Positions 32,078 through 41,492 of a stretch of DNA of 64,000 nt are shown here, piece after piece (within the stretch, counting starts at the first letter, position 1; the number at the start of each line of letters is the position of its first letter). The position numbers and the translations under genes are program-made. The notes under the pieces are model-generated. The model worked only from the letters and a program-made list of their open reading frames with translations, ran no database searches and was not told the origin of the DNA. Origin of the DNA: Agathobaculum ammoniilyticum (GTDB lineage: Bacteria; Bacillota; Clostridia; Oscillospirales; Butyricicoccaceae); the NCBI RefSeq assembly GCF_025567315.1, contig NZ_JAOQJE010000001.1, positions 62,001-126,000 of the forward strand, given 5' to 3'.

Positions 32078-33790
32078 ATGTTGAAATTCAAAGCGATTGG
32101 TGTCTCTGAAGGCCTTGCACACGCGAAAGCGCTCGTGATCAAAGAGGCGGATTTAACGGTCGTAAAAAACAGTATTACGGATGCTGCCGCTGAGCAGAAA
32201 CGGGTAATCGATGCCGTGGAGCATGCGAAAAAGCAGATAGAGCTTCTGCGGGATGAGGCGGAGAAGAATATCGGCGCGGCCGAGGCGGAAATCTTTGACG
32301 CGCATCTGCTCATGCTGGACGACCCTGATTTTGTGGAAGGCATCACCAATCTGATCGCAGATGAAATGGTTTGCGCAGAATATGCCTGCTTTGTCAACTG
32401 CGAGAATTTCCAGGCCATGTTCAGGGCGATGGACGATGAATATATGCAGGCGCGCGCGGCGGATATCGGCGATATCTCCCAGCGCATCCTGAAAAACCTG
32501 AAGGGGATCGCAGACAACGCGATCGACTCGATCTCCGAGCCGTGCATCATTATTGCCAACGATCTGACTCCGTCGGATACGGCAAAGATCGGCTCCAAGC
32601 CCGTGGTGGGCTTCGTTACGCGTATCGGCGGACGGACCAGCCATTCCGCGATTATGGCGCGCTCCATGGGCATCCCTGCCGTAGCCGGTGCCGGCGAGAA
32701 GGCGGATGAAATAAAGGATGGAGAGGAGCTTTTGCTGGACGGTGCGACGGGCGAGATCGTCGTGTCGCCCGATGCGGAAACACTGTCCCAGTTTGAACAG
32801 AAGAAAACGGCGGAGGATGAGCGCCGGGCAATGCTGGTGCAGTTTAAGAACCGACCGGGCGAAACGAGCGATGGCCGCCGTGTGATCGTGGAAGGGAATA
32901 TCGGCACACCGGAGGATGCGGTGCGCGTTGCCGAGCTGGGCGGCGAGGGCGTCGGCCTGTTCCGTTCGGAGTTCCTGTTTATGGACCGCGACGACTTGCC
33001 GAGCGAGGAGGAGCAGTTTGAAGCCTACAAAAAGGCTTGCGAGACGATGGCGGGCAAGCCGGTCATCATCCGCACTTTGGATATTGGCGGCGATAAGGAA
33101 GTTCCCGCGCTGAACCTGGAAAAAGAGCAGAATCCGTTTTTGGGCTACCGCGCGATTCGCATCTGCCTGAACCAGACCGATCTGTTTGTGACCCAGCTCC
33201 GCGCACTGTTGCGCGCCGCGCAATACGGCGACCTGCGCATCATGTTCCCTATGATCTCCTCCATTGAGGAGATACGCAACGCCAAGCAGGTACTCCAGCA
33301 GGCCAAGGACCTGTTGGATGCGGAGGGCGTCGCCTATAATCCGAATGTCAAGGTCGGCATCATGGTTGAAATTCCGGTAGCGGCCGTTTGTGCGGATATG
33401 CTAGCAAAAGAAGTGGATTTCTTCTCCATCGGCACAAACGACCTGATCCAGTATTCCTGCGCGGTGGACCGCATAAATGAAAAAATATCCTACCTGTACC
33501 GCCCCCTGCATCCGGGCGTGCTGCGGCTGATTCATATGACTGCGAAAGCGGCAAATGAAAACGGCATCGAGGTGGGGGTCTGCGGCGAGATGGCCGGTAC
33601 GCCGGGGATGGCGCCCGTTCTCTGCGGACTCGGCGTGACCAACCTTTCGATGTCGGCATCGGCGATGCTGGCGGCGAAAGCCGATCTTGCGGCGCATTCC
33701 TTTGCGGAATGCAAGGAATTTGCCGAGCGCCTGCTGTGCGCCGCGAGCGCTACGGAAGCGGAGCAACTATTTGCCGAGTGGCGCGCTTGA
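32078..33790 (+). CDS. ptsI: PTS phosphoenolpyruvate-protein phosphotransferase (enzyme I)
   Basis: Enzyme I (570 aa) takes phosphate from PEP and passes it to HPr, starting sugar uptake by all PTS permeases. The phospho-histidine is H189 in GGRTSHSAIMAR, at the same number as in the E. coli enzyme. The C-terminal PEP-binding barrel includes GLFRSEFLFM, VKVGIMVEIPVA and the catalytic Cys in GVCGEMAG. AGGAGG precedes the ATG. HPr is not adjacent here, unlike in Bacillus. A strong shared terminator follows. Confidence 0.96.
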   Translation: MLKFKAIGVSEGLAHAKALVIKEADLTVVKNSITDAAAEQKRVIDAVEHAKKQIELLRDEAEKNIGAAEAEIFDAHLLMLDDPDFVEGITNLIADEMVCAEYACFVNCENFQAMFRAMDDEYMQARAADIGDISQRILKNLKGIADNAIDSISEPCIIIANDLTPSDTAKIGSKPVVGFVTRIGGRTSHSAIMARSMGIPAVAGAGEKADEIKDGEELLLDGATGEIVVSPDAETLSQFEQKKTAEDERRAMLVQFKNRPGETSDGRRVIVEGNIGTPEDAVRVAELGGEGVGLFRSEFLFMDRDDLPSEEEQFEAYKKACETMAGKPVIIRTLDIGGDKEVPALNLEKEQNPFLGYRAIRICLNQTDLFVTQLRALLRAAQYGDLRIMFPMISSIEEIRNAKQVLQQAKDLLDAEGVAYNPNVKVGIMVEIPVAAVCADMLAKEVDFFSIGTNDLIQYSCAVDRINEKISYLYRPLHPGVLRLIHMTAKAANENGIEVGVCGEMAGTPGMAPVLCGLGVTNLSMSASAMLAAKADLAAHSFAECKEFAERLLCAASATEAEQLFAEWRA

Positions 33791-33801
33791 TAAAATAAAC
33801 A

Positions 33802-33840
33802 AAGAGCGCTGTTTCCTTCACCAAAGGAAACAGCGCTCTT
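33802..33840. terminator. Bidirectional terminator between ptsI and the SASP gene
   Basis: Perfect 17-bp stem (33802-33818 with 33824-33840), 5-nt loop, serving both converging genes. Confidence 0.93.
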
Positions 33841-33854
33841 ATTATTTTCAGGAC

Positions 33855-34070
33855 TTAGCCCTGGTTAGCCAGATTCTGCTCGTAGGATTCGATCATCTTC
33901 TTGACCATCTGGCCGCCGATCGAGCCCGCCTGGCGGGAGGTCAGGTCGCCGTTGTAGCCCTGCTTCAGGTTGACGCCAACCTCTGCTGCCGCTTCCATCT
34001 TAAAGCGGTCCATTGCAGCGCGGGCTTCCGGTACCATACCCTGATTAGAACCATTTTTTGTGTTAGTCAT
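33855..34070 (-). CDS. Alpha/beta-type small acid-soluble spore protein
   Basis: 71-aa SASP that coats and protects spore DNA in the forespore. Family blocks are EARAAMDRFKMEAAAEVGVNL, YNGDLTSRQAGSIGGQMVKKMIE, the first containing the germination protease region. ATG 34070 has AAAGGAGAG upstream; 23 further upstream codons lack a site. It ends at the shared terminator. Confidence 0.95.
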   Translation of the reverse strand: MTNTKNGSNQGMVPEARAAMDRFKMEAAAEVGVNLKQGYNGDLTSRQAGSIGGQMVKKMIESYEQNLANQG

Positions 34071-34408
34071 GATTGTTCTCTCCTTTTCGATTTCGTTTTT
34101 TTGTTTAGTGGGTTTTGCTGATAGTATCTTGTGCGGCAAAACGCATGATATGACTTGAAATTGCTGCTCTTCATGGAAAAAGCTGAGTGATTTGAACGAA
34201 AAAACGGAAAAAAAGTTTTAATGTGCGAATTATCCGTTTGCGTTTTGCCATGCCGTTCCTATGAATATGTGTGAAACGCGGCACTGGATACCGGTGTGGC
34301 GGCAAAATGCAGCAGGCTCGACGGCGTATCCATAGCAGCCGGTTAGGTCTGCAGTAATGGAAAAACGGGACAGAAAAAGATTGTTTGTTGGGGAGAATGT
34401 GTTTCCAT
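34071..34408 (-). promoter_or_regulatory. SASP leader with possible forespore (sigma-G) promoter; otherwise non-coding
   Basis: In this 338-bp gap the minus strand reads GATACTA at 34128-34122, close to the sigma-G -10 CATACTA, with CATATC about 18 nt upstream as a weak -35. Nothing else recognisable lies between here and the yolD stop. Confidence 0.35.
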
Positions 34409-34867
34409 CTATATATCGACGCCGCGGAATAAGGGGCTTTCGATTGCGAGGAGGTCGTCGATCGCAATAACAGTGCCATCCATCAATAGAATCTTTCTTT
34501 CATGCTCGTTAAACCTTTTGATTGTACCGGATACTGTGGCGTAAGCGCCGCCCTCTTTTTTTCTGTCTGGGATGAAATAGGTGACGGCGATATGCGGATA
34601 CTGACCGGAACGCTCCCGCAGGAGCCGTAGCCGCCTATCGATCACGGCTTTTTCGTTTTCGTCCAGATCAATCTTCCGGTCGGTGAGCCGTGCTGTCTCC
34701 TTTAGCGTATCGCCATGCCCTGTCAGCGCGGCGAACGGGGCGAACTGCGCGGCACGGTCCAGCATCGGCATGGAGGGATGCTTTAAAGACCTGTGATGCG
34801 GCCGTTTGAGGATATCGTCATACCGGCGGATTTTGTCCGCCTGCCCATAACGGTTTACGCCTTTCAC
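34409..34867 (-). CDS. YolD-like protein
   Basis: 152-aa YolD-like protein (DRAAQFAPFAALTGH is the family signature; the C-terminal part is a small beta barrel, GTIKRFNEHERKILLMDGT). YolD-like genes pair with Y-family polymerases such as UvrX and are thought to help in the SOS response, by an unknown mechanism. It overlaps the upstream polymerase gene by ATGA. Confidence 0.9.
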   Translation of the reverse strand: MKGVNRYGQADKIRRYDDILKRPHHRSLKHPSMPMLDRAAQFAPFAALTGHGDTLKETARLTDRKIDLDENEKAVIDRRLRLLRERSGQYPHIAVTYFIPDRKKEGGAYATVSGTIKRFNEHERKILLMDGTVIAIDDLLAIESPLFRGVDI

Positions 34868-36402
34868 GCCCGATGCCCTCCGATCTGGCAGTTGCGCTCC
34901 CTCGCGGTAGCGGATTCCTGTAGGCTGGTGCCTTTCAGAATCGCGTTTTTGCCATGTTTGCTTTTGATGGATAACACAGCCTGCTGCATTTTCCTTTCCC
35001 GCGCTAACAGGGCGTCCTGCTGCCGGCGCTGCTGCGACAATACGTTATAATCGGTGAAAAGATCAAGCTGCTCGAAAGTCGGCTGGTGTATCGCCGCATC
35101 TTCTTCAAGCACATGGTTTGCGGACAGGTAGATCCGCCGTATGGTAAGCGTTTTGTTTACAATGCGGTCGTACAGTTCCAGAACGGCATTGGAGATAAGA
35201 TGCGCGGAGAAGGTATGCCGGTCCAGGTTGGCGGTTCCGTGCGCATGCTTGGGGATTGTCCGTCCATAGCGGTCTGCAGTGACTGCACCGTGATACGCCC
35301 GACGCGTTTCAGGATGGGTCAGGTTTTCCCGATCATATCCGACGGTCAGGACGATCTGGTCGATGACGAGCCTGCGTCCGACCAGGTCGAGCGCGAGCAG
35401 ATCTGCCATTTCCTGCACCACCAGCCTGGCCTGTGAAAAGCTGTAGGGGGATTTCAATACCTGCCCCGAAGAAATGCTTTTCGAGGAGGGGCGGTACCTT
35501 TTGATATCCGCGATGGTGCAGGGCTCCCAGCCCCATGCGTGGTCGATCAGCAGCTCCGCATTGATGCCGAACATCTGATAGAGCAGGTCTTCGTTATAAT
35601 AATCATTCGGCTTGCCGAGGGAGCAGCGCGCGATATCGCCCATGGTGTATATCCCGTGCTGCGCCAGCTTTCTGGCGTAGCCCCGCCCCACACGCCAGAA
35701 ATCGGTCAGAGGCTGATGCCGCCATAGCAGGCGGCGGTAAGTGATTTCATTCAGGCGCGCAATGCGCACTCCCTTGCTGTCCGGCCGGATATGCTTTGCG
35801 ACGATATCCATGGCGACCTTGGACAGATAAAGGTTGGTTCCGATTCCAGCGGTCACAGTAATACCGGTCGTCTGCAGCACATCGCGGGCGATCATCGACG
35901 CAAGCTCACGCGCGGAAAGCCCGTAATAGGGCAGGTAGTCTGTCGCGTCGATAAATACCTCGTCTATGGAATAAACATGGATATCTTCGGGTGCGATATA
36001 TTTCAGATAGAGCTGGTAGATTCGGGCGCTCCATTCAATATAGTGCGCCATTTGAGGCAGCGCTGTGATAAACCCAACCGCCAGTGACGGGGAGGCCTTC
36101 AGTACGGTATCGTCGCAGGATTCACCGGCCAGGATATGGTTGGGCGCGTTTTGCCTCCGGTTGCGGTTGACCTCCCCGACCCGCTGCAGCACTTCAAACA
36201 GGCGCGCCCTGCCGGCGATCCCGTAAGCCTTGAGGGAAGGGGATACCGCAAGGCAGATCGTTTTTGCCGTCCGGCTGGCGTCCGCTACGACGAGATTGGT
36301 TGTCAGCGGGTCAAGGCCACGCTCCACACATTCGACCGCGGCGTAAAATGATTTCAAGTCGATCGCGATATAGGTGCGCTCTTGGGGGGTATCTGTCGAC
36401 AT
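34864..36402 (-). CDS. Y-family DNA polymerase (UvrX/UmuC-like)
   Basis: 512-aa lesion-bypass polymerase. Metal-binding motifs: YIAIDLKSFYAAVE (first catalytic Asp) and VYSIDEVFIDATDY (Asp-Glu). Helix-hairpin-helix (RKLAQHGIYTMGDIAR) and little-finger domains follow. A C-terminal EQLDLFTDY matches the beta-clamp binding motif QLxLF. GAGGTGAG precedes the ATG. It lies between a UvrD-like helicase and YolD in a minus-strand operon, suggesting a DNA-damage unit; I found no clear LexA box by eye. Confidence 0.93.
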   Translation of the reverse strand: MSTDTPQERTYIAIDLKSFYAAVECVERGLDPLTTNLVVADASRTAKTICLAVSPSLKAYGIAGRARLFEVLQRVGEVNRNRRQNAPNHILAGESCDDTVLKASPSLAVGFITALPQMAHYIEWSARIYQLYLKYIAPEDIHVYSIDEVFIDATDYLPYYGLSARELASMIARDVLQTTGITVTAGIGTNLYLSKVAMDIVAKHIRPDSKGVRIARLNEITYRRLLWRHQPLTDFWRVGRGYARKLAQHGIYTMGDIARCSLGKPNDYYNEDLLYQMFGINAELLIDHAWGWEPCTIADIKRYRPSSKSISSGQVLKSPYSFSQARLVVQEMADLLALDLVGRRLVIDQIVLTVGYDRENLTHPETRRAYHGAVTADRYGRTIPKHAHGTANLDRHTFSAHLISNAVLELYDRIVNKTLTIRRIYLSANHVLEEDAAIHQPTFEQLDLFTDYNVLSQQRRQQDALLARERKMQQAVLSIKSKHGKNAILKGTSLQESATARERNCQIGGHRA

Positions 36403-36461
36403 ATTCTCACCTCACAGGCAAAGGGGGATGGGGATAAAAAGGCGGCTGCGCTCCCAGCGCG

Positions 36462-38615
36462 CTAAAGCGGTGTGATCCGGACGCGGAAGGAGATGCTGCG
36501 CGGCGTTGGGATATCGTCGAACTGAACGGTGTAGGTGGAAGCTTCCCGATCGATGGCAAGGATGGCGCCGTCGCCAAAAATAGGATGCGAGATCCGCTGT
36601 CCCGCTGAAAAAGAAGGGCCGGCCGCCAAGGCGCTGAGCTGACGCTGGTGAAAGCGGATATGGTCCGAGGCTTCGGCCACAAGGCTTTCCGGAAGCTCGG
36701 CGGTATATTGTAGCAGCAGACGGTCGATATCGAAAACGAAGCGGGAGGGGATGCGGGAGGAGCCATCTATGTTGCGGCCTGCATTGTCCGATAGGAACAG
36801 CCCGCCTTCCGCGCGGGTCATGGCGACAAAAGCGAGCCGCCGCTCCTCCTCCATGGCCGGCAGGGTTTTCGTTTTGACAGAGGGGAACACGCCCTCGCAA
36901 AGCGAACAGAGGAAAACATACGGGAATTCCAGCCCCTTTGCCGTATGGACGGTCATCATTTTAACGGCATTGCGCCGCTCCGATGTATCGCTGTTGGAAA
37001 AAAGCGCGACATGGGAAAGATAATCCTCCAAAGTACATTCTTCGCCGCAGGCGGCTTCATATTCATAGATGGACTGCTTCAGCTCCGCCAAATTATCCAG
37101 CCGGTCCTGATTGCCCTCCGTCCGCAGCATTTCCTCATAGCCGCTCCGGTTGAGCAGCATGCCGAGAACCTCGGAGACAGGCTTGCCGGCATATCTGGCC
37201 GCGGTTCCCTCAATCAACTGGATGAACGGGCGCGCTTTCGTGTTTCGGAACAGTTCGTCTTCCAAACAACGATGCAGCGCTTCGTACAGCGAGCAGCCGT
37301 TTTGTTCCGCATAGAGCTTCAGGAAGCGCATCCGCTTTTCACCGAGGTTTCGTTTGGGGGTATTGACAATACGCTGGAAAGAAAGGTCGTCCCGATAGGC
37401 CGTCATGCGGAGGTAAGAGAGTGCGTCCTTGATCTCTTTCCGGTCAAAAAACTGCGCGCCGCTGTATATGACATAGGGAAGCTTGCGCCTGCGAAAGACT
37501 TCTTCCAAGGTTCGCGTTACATAATGCGCACGGTAAAGGATTGTAATATCCTGATAAGGGACGCCCTGCTGCTCCAGCTCCGCGATTTTTGCGGCGATCC
37601 ATTCCGCCTCCTGCTCCGCGGATTCCGCATGGTGAAAAAACACCGGACCGCTATCCGGCAAAGTCGAGAGGAGTTCCTTTTTGATGCGGTGGACATTTTT
37701 GGAGATCAGGGAATTGGCTGCCCGCAGGATTTGCGGGGAGGAACGGTAGTTCTGCATCATCATGATGGTTTTGCAGTTCGGAAACGCTTTGTCAAAATCC
37801 AGCAGGTATTTTACATTGGCGCCGCGCCAGGTATAGATCGTCTGATCGGGGTCCCCGACGATGAACAGGTTCCTGTGATAGCCGCAGAGTACGCACATCA
37901 GCTTATACTGCAGCTCGTCGATATCCTGGAATTCATCGATCATTATATATTCCAAGCGCCTTTGCCATTTCAGACGGATGCCGGCGTCCTGCTCAAAAAG
38001 ATACAGCGTAAATTTGATCAGATCGTTATAATCTAGGCCAAAGCACTTTTTTTCCTGATACAGATAGCCGTAAAAAATGATATCCTCCACAGCGGCGGCA
38101 GAGAGATATTTCTCGCGCAGCCCCTCCAGCGGCATGGCCAGCATATCCTGGTAATAGTCCGGCTCCTGAAACAGCTTGCGTATTTCGATCATATCCCGCG
38201 CCCTGCTGAACGTCATATGGCGCAGGGTGAGGTTTCGTTCCTCATAAACGGTTTGCAGCATGGTGTCGATATCCGAATTATCCAGCACGAGGAAGCGCTT
38301 GGGATACTGCACGGCATGGCTGTCCTCCTGCAAAACGGATACGCAAAAGCTGTGAAAGGTGCAGATATAGCCTGCGTCGCTATCTCCGGTAAGCTGGCGG
38401 ATTCGCTGACGCATTTCACCCGCTGATTTATTCGTAAAGGTAACGCACAGAATATTGCCGGGCAGGATGCCAGCTTCGTTTACCAGATAGGCAAACCGGT
38501 GCGCGAGCGCGCGCGTCTTTCCGGAGCCGGCGCCCGCAACGACGCGGATCAGGCCCTCGGTCGTTGTGACCGCCTCACGCTGCGCGGCGTTTAAGTTTTT
38601 CAGGACATCCTGCAT
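36462..38615 (-). CDS. UvrD/PcrA-type DNA helicase
   Basis: Superfamily 1A 3'-5' DNA helicase, 717 aa. Walker A GAGSGKT (28-34), motif Ia TFTNKSAGEM, Walker B YIMIDEFQDID, motif III VGDPDQTIYTWRGA, motif IV QNYRSS, motif V VHTAKGLEFPYV and motif VI FVAMTRA are all present. The C-terminal tail (HPIFGDGAILAID) is the Tudor-like RNA-polymerase-binding domain of PcrA. A second, full-size PcrA is probably elsewhere, since this gene heads a repair operon with the Y-family polymerase and YolD. Confidence 0.93.
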   Translation of the reverse strand: MQDVLKNLNAAQREAVTTTEGLIRVVAGAGSGKTRALAHRFAYLVNEAGILPGNILCVTFTNKSAGEMRQRIRQLTGDSDAGYICTFHSFCVSVLQEDSHAVQYPKRFLVLDNSDIDTMLQTVYEERNLTLRHMTFSRARDMIEIRKLFQEPDYYQDMLAMPLEGLREKYLSAAAVEDIIFYGYLYQEKKCFGLDYNDLIKFTLYLFEQDAGIRLKWQRRLEYIMIDEFQDIDELQYKLMCVLCGYHRNLFIVGDPDQTIYTWRGANVKYLLDFDKAFPNCKTIMMMQNYRSSPQILRAANSLISKNVHRIKKELLSTLPDSGPVFFHHAESAEQEAEWIAAKIAELEQQGVPYQDITILYRAHYVTRTLEEVFRRRKLPYVIYSGAQFFDRKEIKDALSYLRMTAYRDDLSFQRIVNTPKRNLGEKRMRFLKLYAEQNGCSLYEALHRCLEDELFRNTKARPFIQLIEGTAARYAGKPVSEVLGMLLNRSGYEEMLRTEGNQDRLDNLAELKQSIYEYEAACGEECTLEDYLSHVALFSNSDTSERRNAVKMMTVHTAKGLEFPYVFLCSLCEGVFPSVKTKTLPAMEEERRLAFVAMTRAEGGLFLSDNAGRNIDGSSRIPSRFVFDIDRLLLQYTAELPESLVAEASDHIRFHQRQLSALAAGPSFSAGQRISHPIFGDGAILAIDREASTYTVQFDDIPTPRSISFRVRITPL

Positions 38616-38679
38616 AGCGACCCCACCTTTTTTCTGTTGCGTGTGCGGGCGTCCGGCGGCTTCCGCACCCGCTGTTTAC

Positions 38680-38708
38680 AGTATAGCATAAAGATTTGAG
38701 ATATGCAA
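38680..38708 (-). promoter_or_regulatory. Promoter of the helicase-polymerase-yolD operon
   Basis: Minus strand TTGCAT (38708-38703), 17-bp spacer, TATACT (38685-38680). Confidence 0.65.
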
Positions 38709-38766
38709 ACATTTGTTCGTGTTTTTGACCGATGATCGCGTGGCCCGCTTTGCGAGAGGATTCGGC

Positions 38767-38795
38767 TTGTCCGAACACCGTGTTTTTGCTATAAT
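38767..38795 (+). promoter_or_regulatory. Promoter of the TetM-like/NYN fusion gene
   Basis: TTGTCC (38767-38772), 17-bp spacer, TATAAT (38790-38795). Divergent from the helicase promoter 60 bp away. Confidence 0.65.
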
Positions 38796-38834
38796 AATTT
38801 TATAATACAACGAATTACAGCAAATGAGGAAATT

Positions 38835-41417
38835 ATGAAACGAATTGTCGTCGGAATTCTGGCACATGTGGATGCCGGTAAAACCACGCTGGCCGAAGCG
38901 ATGTTGTACCGGGCGGGTGTGCTGCGCAGGCTTGGCAGAGTGGACCACAGGGATGCTTTTCTCGATACGGCCGCGCTGGAACGGGAGCGCGGTATCACGA
39001 TTTTTTCCAAGCAGGCGGTTTTTGATCTGGCGGGAACCTCTGTCACCCTGCTGGATACGCCGGGACATGTGGATTTCTCTGCGGAGATGGAGCGCACGCT
39101 TCAGGTGCTCGACTATGCGGTTCTGGTGATCAGCGGTACGGACGGCGTACAGGCGCACACCCATACGCTTTGGCGACTGCTTGCGCGGCATCAGATCCCT
39201 GTAGTGGTTTTTGTCAACAAGATGGACCTCGCTAGTACGGAGCGGGCGGGACTGCTCGCCGAACTGAAAAAGCAGCTGGGGGAGGGCTGCGTTGATTTCA
39301 ACGGAAACGCCGCGCGGCAGGCGTTTGAAGAAAGCCTGGCGGTATGCGATGAAACGTTGCTGGAGCGGTATCTGGACGGACAGGCCGTGCGGGATAAGGA
39401 TATTGCCGCACTGATTCGGACAAGAACGGTTTTCCCATGCTATTTCGGCTCCGCACTGCATCTACAGGGTGTGGAGGACCTGCTGGACGGATTGGACCGC
39501 TATACGGACATGCCGGCGGATGGCGCGGCTTTTGGAGCGAGGGTGTTCAAAGTCGCGCGGGATGAGCAGGGAAAACGGCTGACCTATCTCAAGCTGACCG
39601 GCGGTACGCTGCGTGTGCGCGAGGTGGTCAGTGGCAGCGAGGACGGCGGCTGGCAGGAAAAAGTCAACCAGCTTCGGATCTATTCCGGCATGAAGTACCG
39701 GACGGTGGAAACAGCGGAATGCGGTATGGTTTGCGCGGCGACAGGGCTGACGCATACCATGCCGGGCATGGGGCTGGGGAGCGTGGCGGGCGCGCTATCA
39801 CCGGCGCTGGAACCAGTGCTGACCTATCGGATGCGGCTGCCGGATGGCTGCGACCCGCATGTGATGCTGCAAAACATGCGGCTGCTGGAGGAGGAAGACC
39901 CGCAGCTTCGGGTATCGTGGAATGAAGCGTCTGCGGAGATCCACCTGCAGCTTATGGGCGAGGTTCAACTGGAAATACTGGCACGGCTGATTGAGGAACG
40001 CTTTGGGGCGGCCGTGCAGTTTGACACGGGCAGGATTGTTTATAAAGAGACGATCGCTTCGCCGGCTGTTGGTATCGGTCATTTTGAGCCGCTGCGCCAC
40101 TATGCGGAGGTGCATTTGCTGCTCGAGCCGGGCGAGCGGGGCAGCGGCCTTGTGTTTGCTTCCGCCTGCCCGACCGATGTGTTGGACCTGAACTGGCAGC
40201 GGCTCATCCTGACCCATCTGGGAGAGAAGACGCATATCGGTGTGTTGACCGGCGCGCCGGTCACGGATATGAAGATCACACTGCTTACCGGTCGGGCGCA
40301 CGTTAAGCATACCGAGGGCGGAGATTTTAGGGAAGCGACCTACCGCGCGGTGCGGCAGGGCTTGATGCAGGCGGACAGCATTCTTTTGGAGCCGTATTAT
40401 GCTTTTCGACTTGAGGTGCCGGAAAGCTGTATCGGGCGGGCGATGAGCGATATTCAGCGGTTGGATGGTTCGTTTGAGATACCGGAAAGCAAAGACGGCC
40501 GCGCGGTACTGACCGGAAAGGCGCCAGTGTCCACCCTACGCGATTACTGGACTGAGGTTGCGGCGTATACGCGCGGTGAGGGGCGGCTTTCCTGCGAGCT
40601 GTCCGGCTACGAGCCGTGCCATAATGCGGCGGAAGTGATCGCGGCGGCGGCATACGACGCCGCGCATGACGTGGAAAACACACCGGATTCGGTTTTTTGC
40701 TCGCATGGCGCGGGGCATGTCGTCAAATGGGACGAAGTACCCGCGCAGGCGCATCTGGACAGCGGCCTCCGGCTGGGCGGCGGAAAAGAACAGACGGATA
40801 CGCCGCCGGCACGGCAGACACGCTCCCGAGCAGGTTCGGGCCTGGAGGAGGACGCGGAGCTTCGCGCGTTGTTTGAACGCACCTATGGCCCGATCAAGGA
40901 CCGGGGGTTCGAGGCGTTCCAGCAAAGCCGCAGGAAAAGCGCTACGCTCGAGCAGCTGTATGTGACCCGCATCCGCGCGGAGGATTACCTGCTGGTGGAC
41001 GGCTACAACATCATATTCTCCTGGGACGAGCTGCACGACATCGCGGCGGGGGACATCAACGCCGCGCGGGAAGCGCTGCTCAACCTGCTCAGCGATTATC
41101 AAAGCGTGCGCAAGTGCCATTTGATCGTGGTGTTTGACGCGTATAAGGTTAAGGGCGGCGTCGGCTCGGTCGAGAAGCTACATGGCCTGGATGTCGTTTA
41201 CACCAAGGAGGCGGAGACTGCGGATATGTATATTGAGCAGGCATCCTATGACTTGTCCCGCAAGCATCGGGTTCGGGTCGCGACCTCGGACGGTATGGAG
41301 CAGATGATTATTCTGGGGCATGGGGCGGAACGCATGTCTGCGACCGAGCTGAAATGGGAAGTGCAGCAGGCAAGCGAGCATATTCAAAGCGTTTTGCGGG
41401 AGATGAAAAACCGGTGA
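38835..41417 (+). CDS. TetM-like ribosomal-protection GTPase fused to a YacP/Rae1-type NYN nuclease domain
   Basis: 860 aa, about 220 longer than TetM. Residues 1-640 are an EF-G/TetM-like GTPase: G1 AHVDAGKTT (10-18), RGIT, DTPGHVDFSAEM, NKMD; domain IV has the loop APVSTLRDY where TetM has a Pro-Val-Ser-Thr loop that reaches the decoding centre. A charged linker (about 645-715) leads to an NYN domain: YLLVDGYNII (D722), VFDAYKVKG (D768), ETADMYIEQ (D797), ATSDGMEQ (D819), the acidic set of YacP nucleases. Rae1/YacP cuts mRNA in the ribosomal A site, the place TetM acts, so the fusion makes functional sense. Tetracycline resistance is not established. Confidence 0.88.
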   Translation: MKRIVVGILAHVDAGKTTLAEAMLYRAGVLRRLGRVDHRDAFLDTAALERERGITIFSKQAVFDLAGTSVTLLDTPGHVDFSAEMERTLQVLDYAVLVISGTDGVQAHTHTLWRLLARHQIPVVVFVNKMDLASTERAGLLAELKKQLGEGCVDFNGNAARQAFEESLAVCDETLLERYLDGQAVRDKDIAALIRTRTVFPCYFGSALHLQGVEDLLDGLDRYTDMPADGAAFGARVFKVARDEQGKRLTYLKLTGGTLRVREVVSGSEDGGWQEKVNQLRIYSGMKYRTVETAECGMVCAATGLTHTMPGMGLGSVAGALSPALEPVLTYRMRLPDGCDPHVMLQNMRLLEEEDPQLRVSWNEASAEIHLQLMGEVQLEILARLIEERFGAAVQFDTGRIVYKETIASPAVGIGHFEPLRHYAEVHLLLEPGERGSGLVFASACPTDVLDLNWQRLILTHLGEKTHIGVLTGAPVTDMKITLLTGRAHVKHTEGGDFREATYRAVRQGLMQADSILLEPYYAFRLEVPESCIGRAMSDIQRLDGSFEIPESKDGRAVLTGKAPVSTLRDYWTEVAAYTRGEGRLSCELSGYEPCHNAAEVIAAAAYDAAHDVENTPDSVFCSHGAGHVVKWDEVPAQAHLDSGLRLGGGKEQTDTPPARQTRSRAGSGLEEDAELRALFERTYGPIKDRGFEAFQQSRRKSATLEQLYVTRIRAEDYLLVDGYNIIFSWDELHDIAAGDINAAREALLNLLSDYQSVRKCHLIVVFDAYKVKGGVGSVEKLHGLDVVYTKEAETADMYIEQASYDLSRKHRVRVATSDGMEQMIILGHGAERMSATELKWEVQQASEHIQSVLREMKNR

Positions 41418-41441
41418 ACGGGTAGCTCTGCGCTTTACTGC

Positions 41442-41470
41442 TTGAATTCATAGTAATTCTGTGGAATAAT
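41442..41470 (+). promoter_or_regulatory. Possible promoter of the Rrf2 regulator
   Basis: TTGAAT (41442-41447), 17-bp spacer, AATAAT (41465-41470). Confidence 0.45.
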
Positions 41471-41492
41471 AGTGGAAAGAGGGGAATGCCAT

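Noticed and set aside
34171..34479. Possible small minus-strand gene between SASP and yolD
   Set aside because: No ribosome site and it runs into yolD in another frame.
38835..41417. Calling the GTPase a plain elongation factor G or a proven tetracycline-resistance gene
   Set aside because: Domain IV loop and length fit the TetM group, but resistance needs experiment and the NYN extension sets it apart.
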